64,000 bases of DNA from positions 62,001 to 126,000 of the forward strand of contig JAPLSA010000028.1 in assembly GCA_026398815.1 (NCBI GenBank), given 5' to 3'. Source of the DNA: Gammaproteobacteria bacterium. GTDB lineage: Bacteria; Pseudomonadota; Gammaproteobacteria; Nevskiales; Nevskiaceae. The position numbers and the translations under genes are program-made. Positions 21,039-29,095 of this stretch are shown in pieces. The notes under the pieces are model-generated. The model searched no databases. It saw only the letters and a list, made by a program, of their open reading frames with translations, and was not told the origin of the DNA. Positions within the stretch are counted from its first letter, which is position 1. The number at the start of each line of letters is the position of its first letter.

Positions 21039-21653
21039 ATGTCCCGCTTCCACAGCTACCGGCCCGAAGAAGGCCACCGCCTCGCGCACGACCCGTTCAA
21101 CGCCATCGTCGGCCCGCGGCCGATCGGCTGGATCTCGACGCGCGCGGCCAGCGGCATCGCCAACCTCGCGCCCTACAGCTTCTTCAACGCCTTCAACTAC
21201 CGGCCGCCGATCATCGGTTTCTCGTCGATCGGCTGGAAGGACACCGTGCGCAACATCGAGGCGACCCGCGAATTCGTCTGGAACCTGGCGACCCGGCCGC
21301 TGGCCGAGGCGATGAACGCTTCCTGCGCCGCCGTCGCACCGGAGATCGACGAATTCACGCTGGCTGGCGTCACACCGCTGGCCTCGACCTTGGTGGCTGC
21401 ACCCCGCGTTGCCGAATCCCCGGTCAGCTTCGAATGCCGACTCAGCCAGATGCTGCGGCTGACCGGTGCCGACGGCACCGCCGTCGACAGCTGGATGGTG
21501 TTCGGCGAAGTGGTGGCCGTGCACATCGACCAGGCCCTGCTGGTCGATGGCGTCTACGACACCGCCGCCGCCGAGCCGATCCTGCGCGGCGGCGGCCCGG
21601 CCGACTACTTCACGATCGACGCCGCCCACCGGTTCCGGATGTGGCGGCCCTGA
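21039..21653 (+). CDS. Flavin reductase-like (FMN-binding split barrel) protein
   Basis: The 204-residue protein resembles the flavin reductase/DUF447-like split-barrel group: VGPRPIGWISTRAASGIANLAPYS is split here as VGPRPIGWISTR and NLAPYSFFNAF, typical FMN-contacting segments. It probably reduces or binds FMN. The next gene, 43 nt on, is a nitroreductase and may share the cofactor. ATG 21039 is chosen because upstream sequence in the frame overlaps motA antisense. Confidence 0.85.
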   Translation: MSRFHSYRPEEGHRLAHDPFNAIVGPRPIGWISTRAASGIANLAPYSFFNAFNYRPPIIGFSSIGWKDTVRNIEATREFVWNLATRPLAEAMNASCAAVAPEIDEFTLAGVTPLASTLVAAPRVAESPVSFECRLSQMLRLTGADGTAVDSWMVFGEVVAVHIDQALLVDGVYDTAAAEPILRGGGPADYFTIDAAHRFRMWRP

Positions 21654-21696
21654 GCGCCGATAATCCCGCTTCGTTCCCACTGCGCCCGAGCCCCCG

Positions 21697-22371
21697 ATGA
21701 CTGTCACCGAAGCGCTGCACGCCCGCATCTCGACCCGCGCCTTCCTCGACACACCGCTGACCGAAGCGACGCTGCGCGAGATCCTCGACGCCGCACGCTG
21801 GTCGCCGAGCGGCGGCAACCTGCAGCCCTGGCAGGTGATCGCGGTGTCCGGTGCCGCGCAGGAGGCGGTCAAGCAACTGGTGCGGGACTACAAAGGTCCG
21901 GGCATGTTCCCGGACGAAGAAGGCGCTCATCCGGTCTACCCGGCCAACCTCTGGGACCCGTACCGCAGCCGCCGCTACAAGGTCGGCGAGGATCTCTACG
22001 CGCTGCTCGGCATCGGCCGCGACAACAAGCCCGGCCGGCTCAAGCAGCTGGCCAAGAACTTCGAGTTCTTCGGCGCGCCGGTCGGTCTGTTCTTCGTCAT
22101 CGACAGCCGCATGGGCCACGGCCAGTGGGCGCATCTGGGCATGTTCATGCAGTCGGTGGCGCTGGCCGCGACCGAGCGTGGCGTCGCCTCCTGCTTCCAG
22201 GAACTGTGGGGCACGCTGCGCACCACGCTGAAGGCACATTTCCAGCTCGACGAGCACCAGTTGGTCTACTGCGGCATGGCGCTCGGCTATGCCGATCCGG
22301 CCGCCGCCGTGAACCGGCTGCGCACCGAGCGCGAGCCGGTGGACAGCTTCGCGCGCTTCCATTTCGACTGA
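21697..22371 (+). CDS. Nitroreductase family protein
   Basis: A 224-residue FMN-dependent NAD(P)H oxidoreductase. The N-terminal FMN motif ISTRAF is followed by WSPSGGNLQPWQVI, and GMALGYADP is near the C-terminus. Substrates for this branch cannot be told from sequence. It likely forms a two-gene unit with the flavin reductase-like gene upstream. Confidence 0.9.
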   Translation: MTVTEALHARISTRAFLDTPLTEATLREILDAARWSPSGGNLQPWQVIAVSGAAQEAVKQLVRDYKGPGMFPDEEGAHPVYPANLWDPYRSRRYKVGEDLYALLGIGRDNKPGRLKQLAKNFEFFGAPVGLFFVIDSRMGHGQWAHLGMFMQSVALAATERGVASCFQELWGTLRTTLKAHFQLDEHQLVYCGMALGYADPAAAVNRLRTEREPVDSFARFHFD

Positions 22372-22518
22372 AGCCGGGACCGATTCGGTCCGCCCCAGGC
22401 AGGCGGCGCGCTGCTACCCTGCGCGCCGTTCTGGCAGGCCTTGTGCCTGTCGAACGCCATCCCCTTCCGACCGACTGCGCCCCCTGCACGACGTCCCCGA
22501 CCGCAGGAGCGCCGCACC

Positions 22519-23214
22519 ATGTCCACCATCCATTTCATCGGCGGCGAGAAAGGCGGCGTCGGCAAGTCGCTGGTCTCCCGCGTGCTCGCCCAGTACCTGA
22601 TCGACCACCAGCTACCGTTCCTCGGCTTCGATTCCGACCGCTCGCACGGCGCGCTGCTGCGTTTCTACGCCGGCTATGCCTCGCCGGTGGTGGTCGATGA
22701 CTACGACAGCCTCGACAAGGTCGTCGAAGCCGCCGCCGCCGAGCCGGAGCGGCGGGTGCTGGTCGATCTCGCCGCGCAGACCCAGGCGCCGCTGGTGCGC
22801 TGGATCGAGGAATCCGGCGCGCTGGAACTGGCCAAGGAGATCGGCATCCGCATCCGCTACTGGCACGTGATGGATTCGGGCAAGGATTCGGTCGACCTGC
22901 TGCGCAAGCTGTTCGACCGCTTCGACGATCATCTCGACTACGTGCTGGTGCTGAACGCGCTGCGCGGCGACGACTTCGGCATCTTCGAGCAGTCCGGCGA
23001 GCCGAAGCGCGCGAAGGACCTCGGCGCGCGGATCATCCGCTTCCCGCGCCTGCACGACACGGTGATGAACAAGATCGACGCCCGCAGCGCCAGCTTCTGG
23101 GCCGCCGCCCACGGCGGCGACAAGTCGCTGGCCGGCCTCGGCATGCTCGAACGCAGCCGGGTCAAGGTCTGGCTCGGCAAGGCCTACGCGGAACTGGACG
23201 GCCTGTCGGTCTGA
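22519..23214 (+). CDS. ParA-like P-loop ATPase with deviant Walker A
   Basis: The 231-residue protein begins MSTIHFIGGEKGGVGKS, a deviant Walker A box at 8-17, and continues FLGFDSDRSHGALLRFY. The Walker A' Asp is in GFDSD and the third motif in RVLVDLAAQ. It resembles TraL/MobD-type ATPases of plasmids, chromosomal relatives of which are uncharacterised. No ParB-like partner or parS-like repeats are nearby. It converges on the RIO kinase gene with only 10 nt between stops. Confidence 0.8.
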   Translation: MSTIHFIGGEKGGVGKSLVSRVLAQYLIDHQLPFLGFDSDRSHGALLRFYAGYASPVVVDDYDSLDKVVEAAAAEPERRVLVDLAAQTQAPLVRWIEESGALELAKEIGIRIRYWHVMDSGKDSVDLLRKLFDRFDDHLDYVLVLNALRGDDFGIFEQSGEPKRAKDLGARIIRFPRLHDTVMNKIDARSASFWAAAHGGDKSLAGLGMLERSRVKVWLGKAYAELDGLSV

Positions 23215-23224
23215 GCGGCGCGCC

Positions 23225-24085
23225 TTAGTCCTCGGCGTCCGCCGCCTCGCGGCCACGCTGGCGGGCTTCGGCTTCCCAGCGCGCTTCCTCGATCTGGGCC
23301 AGCACGCCGTCGACATCGGCGGCACCTTCGGGGAACGTAAACTGGCCGGTCAGCGGGCTGTCCGGCCGCAGTTCGGCGGCTTCGAACAACGCCCAGATCT
23401 CGTGGGCGTACCAGCTGTCGCGCAGTTCCGGCGCCTGCCGCGCGCAGTACGCGGTGATGTTCTCGACATCGCGCGCCAGCATCCGGAAAGCGTTGTTGTT
23501 GCCGGCCGCATCGACCGCCTGCGGCAGGTCGATGATCACCGGGCCATCGGGCCCGAGCAGCACGTTGAACTCCGACAGATCGCCGTGGATCAGCCCGGCG
23601 CACAGCATGCGCACGATCTGGTTCATCAGGAACGCGTGCCAGGCGCGTGCCTGCTCGGGCGTCGGGGTGACGTCGTTGAGACGCATCGCCGGGCCGCCAT
23701 CGGCATCGCGGACCAGTTCCATCACCAGCACGCCGTCGAAATGGCCATGCGGCTTCGGCACCCGCACGCCGGCCGCTTCGAGCCGGTACAGCGCATCGAC
23801 CTCGGCGTTCTTCCAGGCTTCCTCCTGCTGCTTGCGGCCGTGCCTGGAGCGCTTGCCCATCGCCCGCTGGTCGCGGCTGCCACGGGCGCGGCGGCCTTCC
23901 TGGTATTCGGCCAGCTTGTGGAAGCCGCGCTTCTCGGCTTCCTTGTAGACCTTGGCGCAGCGGATCACGCCGCCACCGCAGTCGACGACATAGACGGAGG
24001 CTTCCTTGCCGCTCTTCAGCGGGCGGATCACCGATTCGATGATGCCGTCTTCGATCAGCGGCTCGAGACCGCGCGGGGTTTTCAT
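23225..24085 (-). CDS. RIO-family serine protein kinase
   Basis: The 286-residue protein has the RIO kinase core: SGKEASVYVV (ATP contact), the catalytic loop LIHGDLSEFNVLL and the metal-binding IIDLPQAVD. A strongly basic insertion of about 30 residues (RARGSRDQRAMGKRSRHGRK) follows the beta-sheet lobe, as seen in bacterial RIO1-like proteins. Its target in bacteria is not established. ATG 24085 gives MKTPRGLEPL. Confidence 0.9.
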   Translation of the reverse strand: MKTPRGLEPLIEDGIIESVIRPLKSGKEASVYVVDCGGGVIRCAKVYKEAEKRGFHKLAEYQEGRRARGSRDQRAMGKRSRHGRKQQEEAWKNAEVDALYRLEAAGVRVPKPHGHFDGVLVMELVRDADGGPAMRLNDVTPTPEQARAWHAFLMNQIVRMLCAGLIHGDLSEFNVLLGPDGPVIIDLPQAVDAAGNNNAFRMLARDVENITAYCARQAPELRDSWYAHEIWALFEAAELRPDSPLTGQFTFPEGAADVDGVLAQIEEARWEAEARQRGREAADAED

Positions 24086-24217
24086 CGCGCATTGTCGCCG
24101 GGTTCGGGGACAGTGCACCGACGACCTTGCGAGGGCACGCCCTGATCGTCGGTCTGCCGGCGGCGCGCCGTATGCTTCGGGTCCCGGCCGCCCGGCCCGC
24201 CTCCACAGGACTCCACG

Positions 24218-24565
24218 ATGATCACCACCGCATCCGGCCTGCAGTACGAAGACACGGTCGAAGGCAGCGGCGCCACGGCCACTGCCGGCCAGCACGTCAG
24301 CGTTCACTACACCGGCTGGCTCTACAAGGACGGCGCGGCCGGCAAGAAATTCGATTCCAGCAAGGATCGCGGCCAGCCGTTCGCGTTCCCGCTCGGCGGC
24401 GGCCGGGTGATCCGCGGCTGGGACGAGGGCGTGCAGGGCATGAAGGTCGGCGGCACCCGGCGGCTGGTGATTCCGGCCGATCTCGGTTACGGCGCGTCCG
24501 GCGCCGGCGGCGTGATCCCGCCGAATGCCACCCTGCTGTTCGAAGTCGAGCTGCTCGGCGTCTGA
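24218..24565 (+). CDS. FKBP-type peptidyl-prolyl cis-trans isomerase
   Basis: A single-domain 115-residue FKBP without signal peptide, so cytoplasmic. The family motifs [37 protein letters not shown] and [16 protein letters not shown] are complete, indicating an active isomerase or folding helper. It is divergent from the RIO kinase gene. Confidence 0.95.
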   Translation: MITTASGLQYEDTVEGSGATATAGQHVSVHYTGWLYKDGAAGKKFDSSKDRGQPFAFPLGGGRVIRGWDEGVQGMKVGGTRRLVIPADLGYGASGAGGVIPPNATLLFEVELLGV

Positions 24566-24607
24566 GCCGATCCGTCCCACCACGAGGCCACCACGAGGAG
24601 ACCCACG

Positions 24608-25501
24608 ATGCGCAAGAACATCGAATTCAAGACCGACGACGGCGTGACCTTGCGCGGCTGGCACTACCTGCCCGACACCGGCAGCGGCCCGTTCCCGACC
24701 ATCGTCATGGCCCACGGCTTTTCGGCGACCAAGGAGCTGTTTCTCGACAAGTACGCCGAGCTGTACTGCGCCGCCGGCATGGCGGTGCTGGTCTATGACC
24801 ACCGCAATCTCGGCGCCAGCGACGGCCAGCCGCGTCAGGAGATCGATCCCTGGGCGCAGATCAACGGCTATCGCGATGCGATCACCTTCGCCGAAACCCT
24901 GGCCGAGACCGATGCCAGCCGGATCGGCATCTTCGGCTCCAGCTACAGCGGCGGCCACGTGCTGGTGGTGGCGGCACTCGACCGCCGCGTGAAGTGCGTG
25001 GTGGCGCAGGTGCCGCTGGTCGATGGTCCGCGCAATGCCCAGCGCATCGTGCCGGCCCATGCGATGGCCGGCATGCGGGCGATGTTCGAGGCCGACCGCC
25101 GCGCCCGCTACGCCGGCCAGCCGCCGATCCGCCTGCCGGTGGTGTCGAACGACGGCACGCCCTGCGCGCTGCCGACCACCGACAGCTACGACTTCATGGT
25201 CGACGTCGGCAGCCAGAAGACCGACACCTGGATCAACGAGGTGACCCTGCGCTCGGTCGAGATGTTCATGGAGTACACGCCGGGCGCCTATATCAGCCAG
25301 ATCAGCCCGACGCCGCTGCTGATGCTGGTGCAGCTCGGCGATCACCTGACGGTGGCCGACCTGGCGCTGGAGGCCTACGAAAAGGCGCTGCAGCCAAAGA
25401 AGCTGATCACCATGCCGGGCGGCCACTTCGCCGCCTACATCGACAACTTCGAGACCGCCGGTCCGGGTTCGCGCGACTGGTTTGCCGAACACCTGAGGTA
25501 G
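24608..25501 (+). CDS. Alpha/beta hydrolase, CocE/X-Pro-like
   Basis: The 297-residue cytoplasmic hydrolase has the oxyanion region VMAHGFSATKE, the nucleophile elbow GSSYSGGH (GxSYxG type, Ser in the third position) and a late His in PGGHFAAY. A close family resemblance is to DLH/peptidase S15-like hydrolases of unknown substrate. A Shine-Dalgarno sequence GAGGAG lies before ATG 24608. It starts 42 nt after the FKBP gene. Confidence 0.87.
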   Translation: MRKNIEFKTDDGVTLRGWHYLPDTGSGPFPTIVMAHGFSATKELFLDKYAELYCAAGMAVLVYDHRNLGASDGQPRQEIDPWAQINGYRDAITFAETLAETDASRIGIFGSSYSGGHVLVVAALDRRVKCVVAQVPLVDGPRNAQRIVPAHAMAGMRAMFEADRRARYAGQPPIRLPVVSNDGTPCALPTTDSYDFMVDVGSQKTDTWINEVTLRSVEMFMEYTPGAYISQISPTPLLMLVQLGDHLTVADLALEAYEKALQPKKLITMPGGHFAAYIDNFETAGPGSRDWFAEHLR

Positions 25502-25617
25502 GCACGCCGTTCAGCTGCCACGCCAGCCGCGTTCGTCGCCATTCGCGTGGCGGCGGCGCGGCACGGCGCGACGATCGCTCCATCGGCCATCCGGCCCTCG
25601 TTCAAGGAGACCTCGTC

Positions 25618-25773
25618 ATGCAGACCGCCATCGCCCTTTCCCGCCTGCTTCGCCAGATGGCCGAGCGGCAGCGCCAGCAGCATTCACAGGTCGCCGATCC
25701 GCGTCTGGCCGGCAACCTCGCGCGGTTGTCCGACCAGCCGGCGCCGACGGCCCCCCAGGGCACGCCGCGCTGA
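25618..25773 (+). CDS. Small hypothetical protein, 51 residues
   Basis: The reading frame starts at ATG 25618 with a strong Shine-Dalgarno AAGGAG seven bases upstream. The product begins MQTAIALSRLLRQMAERQRQ: a short amphipathic helix followed by a Gln/Arg-rich part and a Pro-rich end. I do not recognise it. The good ribosome site argues that it is translated; a chance frame is still possible in G+C-rich DNA. Confidence 0.5.
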   Translation: MQTAIALSRLLRQMAERQRQQHSQVADPRLAGNLARLSDQPAPTAPQGTPR

Positions 25774-25807
25774 TCGCCCGCCTCGAGGGCGGGCTGCACC
25801 ATTGCCG

Positions 25808-25831
25808 GCGCGGACGGTTTAAAGTCCGCGC
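25808..25831 (+). promoter_or_regulatory. Inverted repeat abutting the start codon of the outer-membrane protein gene
   Basis: GCGCGGAC and GTCCGCGC form a perfect 8-bp inverted repeat with the loop GGTTTAAA, ending at the base before ATG 25832. As RNA it would hide the whole initiation region; as DNA it could be an operator. No Shine-Dalgarno sequence is visible here. A second hairpin (GCCCGCC/GGCGGGC, about 25776-25795) lies just upstream. Confidence 0.45.
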
Positions 25832-26470
25832 ATGAACAAGACCCTGCTCGCCCTCGCCCTCGTCGCCCCGCTGCCAGCGCTCGCGCTGCCGGGCCTGTCC
25901 CTGGAAGCCAACGCCTTCGGCGGCGGTACCTCGATCGATGCCGCCGGCAACGGATCCGGTGACGGCAAGGGCATCGAGTACGGCGTCCGTGCCGCCGCCA
26001 AGCTCGGCAGCGGCCTGTTCGCCGAAGGGCAGTACACGCGCCTGAATCCGGAAGACAACGCCTTCGGCGACGGCCTGAATTCGCGGATCGACGAGTTCCG
26101 CGTCGGCGGCGGTTATGCGCTGTCGCTGCCGATCCTGCCGATCTTCACCGCCGGCGTGTATGCGCACTACGTGACCCAGGACGTGAACCTGGGCAGCGCC
26201 GGTTCCGGCAACAGCAATGGCTACGACATCGGCGTGCTCGGCCGCTTCGATCCGCTGCCGTTCATCGGGGCCTATGCCCGCGTTGGCAAGGTCGAAAGCA
26301 CCGGCTTCGCCGGCTACGGCTCCGACGGTGTCGATTCGCTGATCGGCGTCGACCTGTCGCTGATGCCGTTCGTGCGCCTGTTCGCCGAATACCGCTACAC
26401 CGAGGCGCTGGCCTCGGGCGCTAAGTTCGATTCCCACGGCTTCCGCGGCGGCGTGAAGATCGGCCTCTGA
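25832..26470 (+). CDS. Small outer-membrane beta-barrel protein (YfaZ-like)
   Basis: The 212-residue protein has a signal peptide (to about ALALP), alternating beta-strands such as GLFAEGQYTRL, FIGAYARVGKV and FVRLFAEYRYTEA, and ends in a strand (FRGGVKIGL) with a terminal hydrophobic residue, as outer-membrane proteins do. I place it near the YfaZ family with modest confidence. Its start is preceded by an inverted repeat and its end by a good terminator. Confidence 0.75.
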   Translation: MNKTLLALALVAPLPALALPGLSLEANAFGGGTSIDAAGNGSGDGKGIEYGVRAAAKLGSGLFAEGQYTRLNPEDNAFGDGLNSRIDEFRVGGGYALSLPILPIFTAGVYAHYVTQDVNLGSAGSGNSNGYDIGVLGRFDPLPFIGAYARVGKVESTGFAGYGSDGVDSLIGVDLSLMPFVRLFAEYRYTEALASGAKFDSHGFRGGVKIGL

Positions 26471-26490
26471 AAGCGGCCGCATCACCCCGA

Positions 26491-26517
26491 AAAGCCCGCC
26501 TTCATGGCGGGCTTTTT
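26491..26517 (+). terminator. Rho-independent terminator
   Basis: AAAGCCCGCC-TTCA-TGGCGGGCTTT followed by T residues, 20 nt after the outer-membrane protein stop. Confidence 0.9.
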
Positions 26518-26700
26518 CGTTGCGCCAGCGACCGGAAAATATTTCACCGGCTGCTGGAATAAGCCGGCGTCCGGCCCGTTGTCGGAGGGCAGCCCGCCGG
26601 AGCGAAACCCGGCGCGCATCCGGGCCACGGACACGCGCGGCACGGTATGCGGCGACCCGCTGCCCCCTCCATTGCCGCGCCTTTTCCGACGACTTCCGCC

Positions 26701-28068
26701 ATGACCTTCCGATCGCTATCCGCTGCCGGGCTGCTCGCCTGCAGCCTGCTTGCCGCCGTCGCCCACGCCGGGCCGACCGACCTCAGCTTCCCGCCGACCA
26801 GTTCGGCGGGCCACGACTTCAACCATGCGCCGATCGGCCAGTCGTTCCGGGCCGAGACCGCCGCCGTCCGCGCCGGCCTGCACCTGGCTGACCAGCATTC
26901 GTTCGGCCAGTGGCTGGCCGGCCGCTCGCCAGACCAGACCGTGGCGCCGTATCCGTATGCGGTGGCGCCGTCGATCCGCGTGCGCGCCCAGCTGCTGGCC
27001 GGCGAAGGCAGCACGGGCGCGGTGCTGCACAGCCGCGACCTGACGCTGACCGCGCCGTACTTCGGCTTCGTCGAGTTCGATTACGGCGCGGCCGGCATCC
27101 GGCTGACGCCCGGCCTGATGTACACGCTGCTGCTGACTGACATTTCCGGCCAGTCGTATCCGAACGGCGTGACCGGCTGGGTGTCCTCGGCCGTGCATGA
27201 CTTCTCCACCGCCGCCACGCTGCCGCCCGGCGCCTACGCCAACGGCCTGCCGATCCTGCAGGGCCAGATCCAGTTCAACGATGCCGGCATCGGCGACAAC
27301 GCCTTCCAGGCCATCGACACCAGCGCCACCAGCCCGCTGCCGCCGCCCCCGCTGCCGCCGCCCGCCTGCTCCGGCAACTACGCGGTGGTAAGCACCGTGG
27401 CGCTCAAGTTCATCGAGGTGAATGGCGGAACCCGCAGCGCCGATCGCGTGTACTACGCGCCGCAGGCCGCCACCACGTTCACCGGCGGCACCACCACGTT
27501 CAAGCTGCAGGAGCGCGTCAGCTACGTCGGCACGCTCGATGTCGCCAGCTGCCACGCCACTCAGATGACGGTCTACCCGGTGCCGACGCCGGTGCTGGTC
27601 AGCGGCACCCTGCCGGCGGCCACGGTTGGCATCGCCTACTCGGCCACTCTGACCGCTTCCGGCGGCATCGCGCCGTACAGCTGGTCGGCGATCGGCCTGC
27701 CGGCTGGCCTGAGCTTCAGCAATGGCGCGATCAGCGGCACGCCGACGGTGGCCGGCGCCAGCACGGTGACCGTCGACACCGCCGATGCGATCGGCCAGAC
27801 GACGCGCACCGGCTACACGCTGACCGTCAATCCGGCGGCCGCCCCGACCTGCTCGGCCTCCACCGGCCGCGACAGCCGCGGCACCGGCAAGATCACCGCG
27901 CTCGGCAGCGGCTACGTGATGATCGGCACGCTGAAGCTGACGCTGAACAGCTGCACGGTGATCAAGCCGCAGAAGGGCAGCACGGCGCTGAAGGTCGGCC
28001 AGACCGTCGACTGGAACGGCATCGGCACCGGCAGCGTGATCCCGGCCAAGTCGATCGACGCCCGCTGA
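26701..28068 (+). CDS. Exported protein with an Ig-like (He_PIG) domain
   Basis: The 455-residue product has a signal peptide (to AVAHA). An N-terminal beta-rich region (about 30-210) resembles the sugar- or surface-associated domains of PEP-CTERM-type proteins. A Pro-rich hinge and a Cys-containing segment follow, then a putative Ig domain around 310-395 (GGIAPYSWSAIGLPAGLSFS and GAISGTPTVAG). The last 60 residues (TGKITALGSGYVMIGT, VGQTVDWNGIG) look like a small OB/DUF5666-type module. No anchor is seen. Function unknown; probably secreted or surface-bound. Confidence 0.7.
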   Translation: MTFRSLSAAGLLACSLLAAVAHAGPTDLSFPPTSSAGHDFNHAPIGQSFRAETAAVRAGLHLADQHSFGQWLAGRSPDQTVAPYPYAVAPSIRVRAQLLAGEGSTGAVLHSRDLTLTAPYFGFVEFDYGAAGIRLTPGLMYTLLLTDISGQSYPNGVTGWVSSAVHDFSTAATLPPGAYANGLPILQGQIQFNDAGIGDNAFQAIDTSATSPLPPPPLPPPACSGNYAVVSTVALKFIEVNGGTRSADRVYYAPQAATTFTGGTTTFKLQERVSYVGTLDVASCHATQMTVYPVPTPVLVSGTLPAATVGIAYSATLTASGGIAPYSWSAIGLPAGLSFSNGAISGTPTVAGASTVTVDTADAIGQTTRTGYTLTVNPAAAPTCSASTGRDSRGTGKITALGSGYVMIGTLKLTLNSCTVIKPQKGSTALKVGQTVDWNGIGTGSVIPAKSIDAR

Positions 28069-28100
28069 GCCCAGCGCTTCACGCGCCAGCAGCTTCCAGC

Positions 28101-28132
28101 AAAAAGGGCCGGCATCGCTGCCGGCCCTTTTC
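28101..28132. terminator. Bidirectional hairpin terminator
   Basis: AAAAGGGCCGGCA-TCGC-TGCCGGCCCTTTT lies between the convergent exported-protein gene and hldD. A and T tracts on both flanks suit termination in both directions. Confidence 0.9.
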
Positions 28133-28159
28133 CTTGCCGCGGGCAATCGGGCGTGAGGC

Positions 28160-29095
28160 TCAGCCGTTCAGCCAGTCCAGGTAACGCTTCACTCCTTCCT
28201 CGACGGTCAGGAACGGCCGGTCGTAGCCGATCGCGCGCAGCTGCTCGTGGCTGGCTTCGGTGTAGCTCTGGTAGCGGCCGACCAGGTTGTCCGGGAACGG
28301 CACGTAGTCGATGCGGCCACGGCCGTGCCAGGCGATCACGCTGTTGGCGATGTCGTTGAACGGCTGCGCACGGCCGGTGCCGCAGTTGTAGATACCGGAC
28401 TTCTGCGGGTGATCCCAGAACCACAGGTTCATCGCCACCACGTCGTCGACGTGGATGAAGTCGCGGCGCTGGCCGCCGTCCGGGTAGCCGTCGCTGCCGG
28501 CGAACAGCTTGCAGACGCCGTCCTTGGCAATCTGGTTGTTGAAGTGGAACGCGGTCGAAGCCATGCCGCCCTTGTGCTGCTCGCGCGGGCCGTAGACGTT
28601 GAAGTAGCGCAGGCCGACCACCTGGTTGCGCGGCTTCATGCGGCGCACGTACTGGTCCAACAGGAACTTCGAATACGCGTACATGTTCAGCGGCTTTTCG
28701 CAGCCGCGTTCCTCGCGGAAGCCCTGGCTGCCCATGCCGTAGACCGACGCCGAGCTGGCGTAGAAGTACGGGATGTCGTGCTGCTGGCAGTAGTGCAGCA
28801 GCACTTTCGAGTAGCGGTAGTTCACGTCCATCACGAACTTGCCGTTCCACTCGGTGGTCGCCGAGCAGGCGCCCTGATGGAAGATCGCGTGGATGCGCGG
28901 CAGTTCGCCGCGCTCGACACGGCCGAGAAACTCGTCCTTGTCGAGATAGTCGGCAATCTCGGCATCGGCGAGGTTGCGGAACTTGGTGCCGTCGGTCAGC
29001 TCGTCGACCGCGATGATGTCGCTCCTGCCACGGGCATTGAGGCCGAGTATCAGGTTGGAGCCGATGAAGCCGGCTGCTCCGGTCACGACGATCAC
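28160..29095 (-). CDS. hldD: HldD, ADP-L-glycero-D-manno-heptose 6-epimerase
   Basis: HldD epimerises ADP-D-glycero-manno-heptose, the last step to the LPS inner-core heptose donor. It has the NADP Rossmann motif [10 protein letters not shown], the SDR catalytic Tyr/Lys in [10 protein letters not shown] and family stretches [10 protein letters not shown] and [14 protein letters not shown]. The 311-residue frame starts with GTG 29095, overlapping the glnE stop in a GTGA. No other LPS-core gene is adjacent. Confidence 0.95.
   Translation of the reverse strand: MIVVTGAAGFIGSNLILGLNARGRSDIIAVDELTDGTKFRNLADAEIADYLDKDEFLGRVERGELPRIHAIFHQGACSATTEWNGKFVMDVNYRYSKVLLHYCQQHDIPYFYASSASVYGMGSQGFREERGCEKPLNMYAYSKFLLDQYVRRMKPRNQVVGLRYFNVYGPREQHKGGMASTAFHFNNQIAKDGVCKLFAGSDGYPDGGQRRDFIHVDDVVAMNLWFWDHPQKSGIYNCGTGRAQPFNDIANSVIAWHGRGRIDYVPFPDNLVGRYQSYTEASHEQLRAIGYDRPFLTVEEGVKRYLDWLNG

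Noticed and set aside
22519-23214. Chromosome or plasmid partition locus
   Set aside because: No ParB-like gene, no parS-like repeats and no replication gene are seen nearby.
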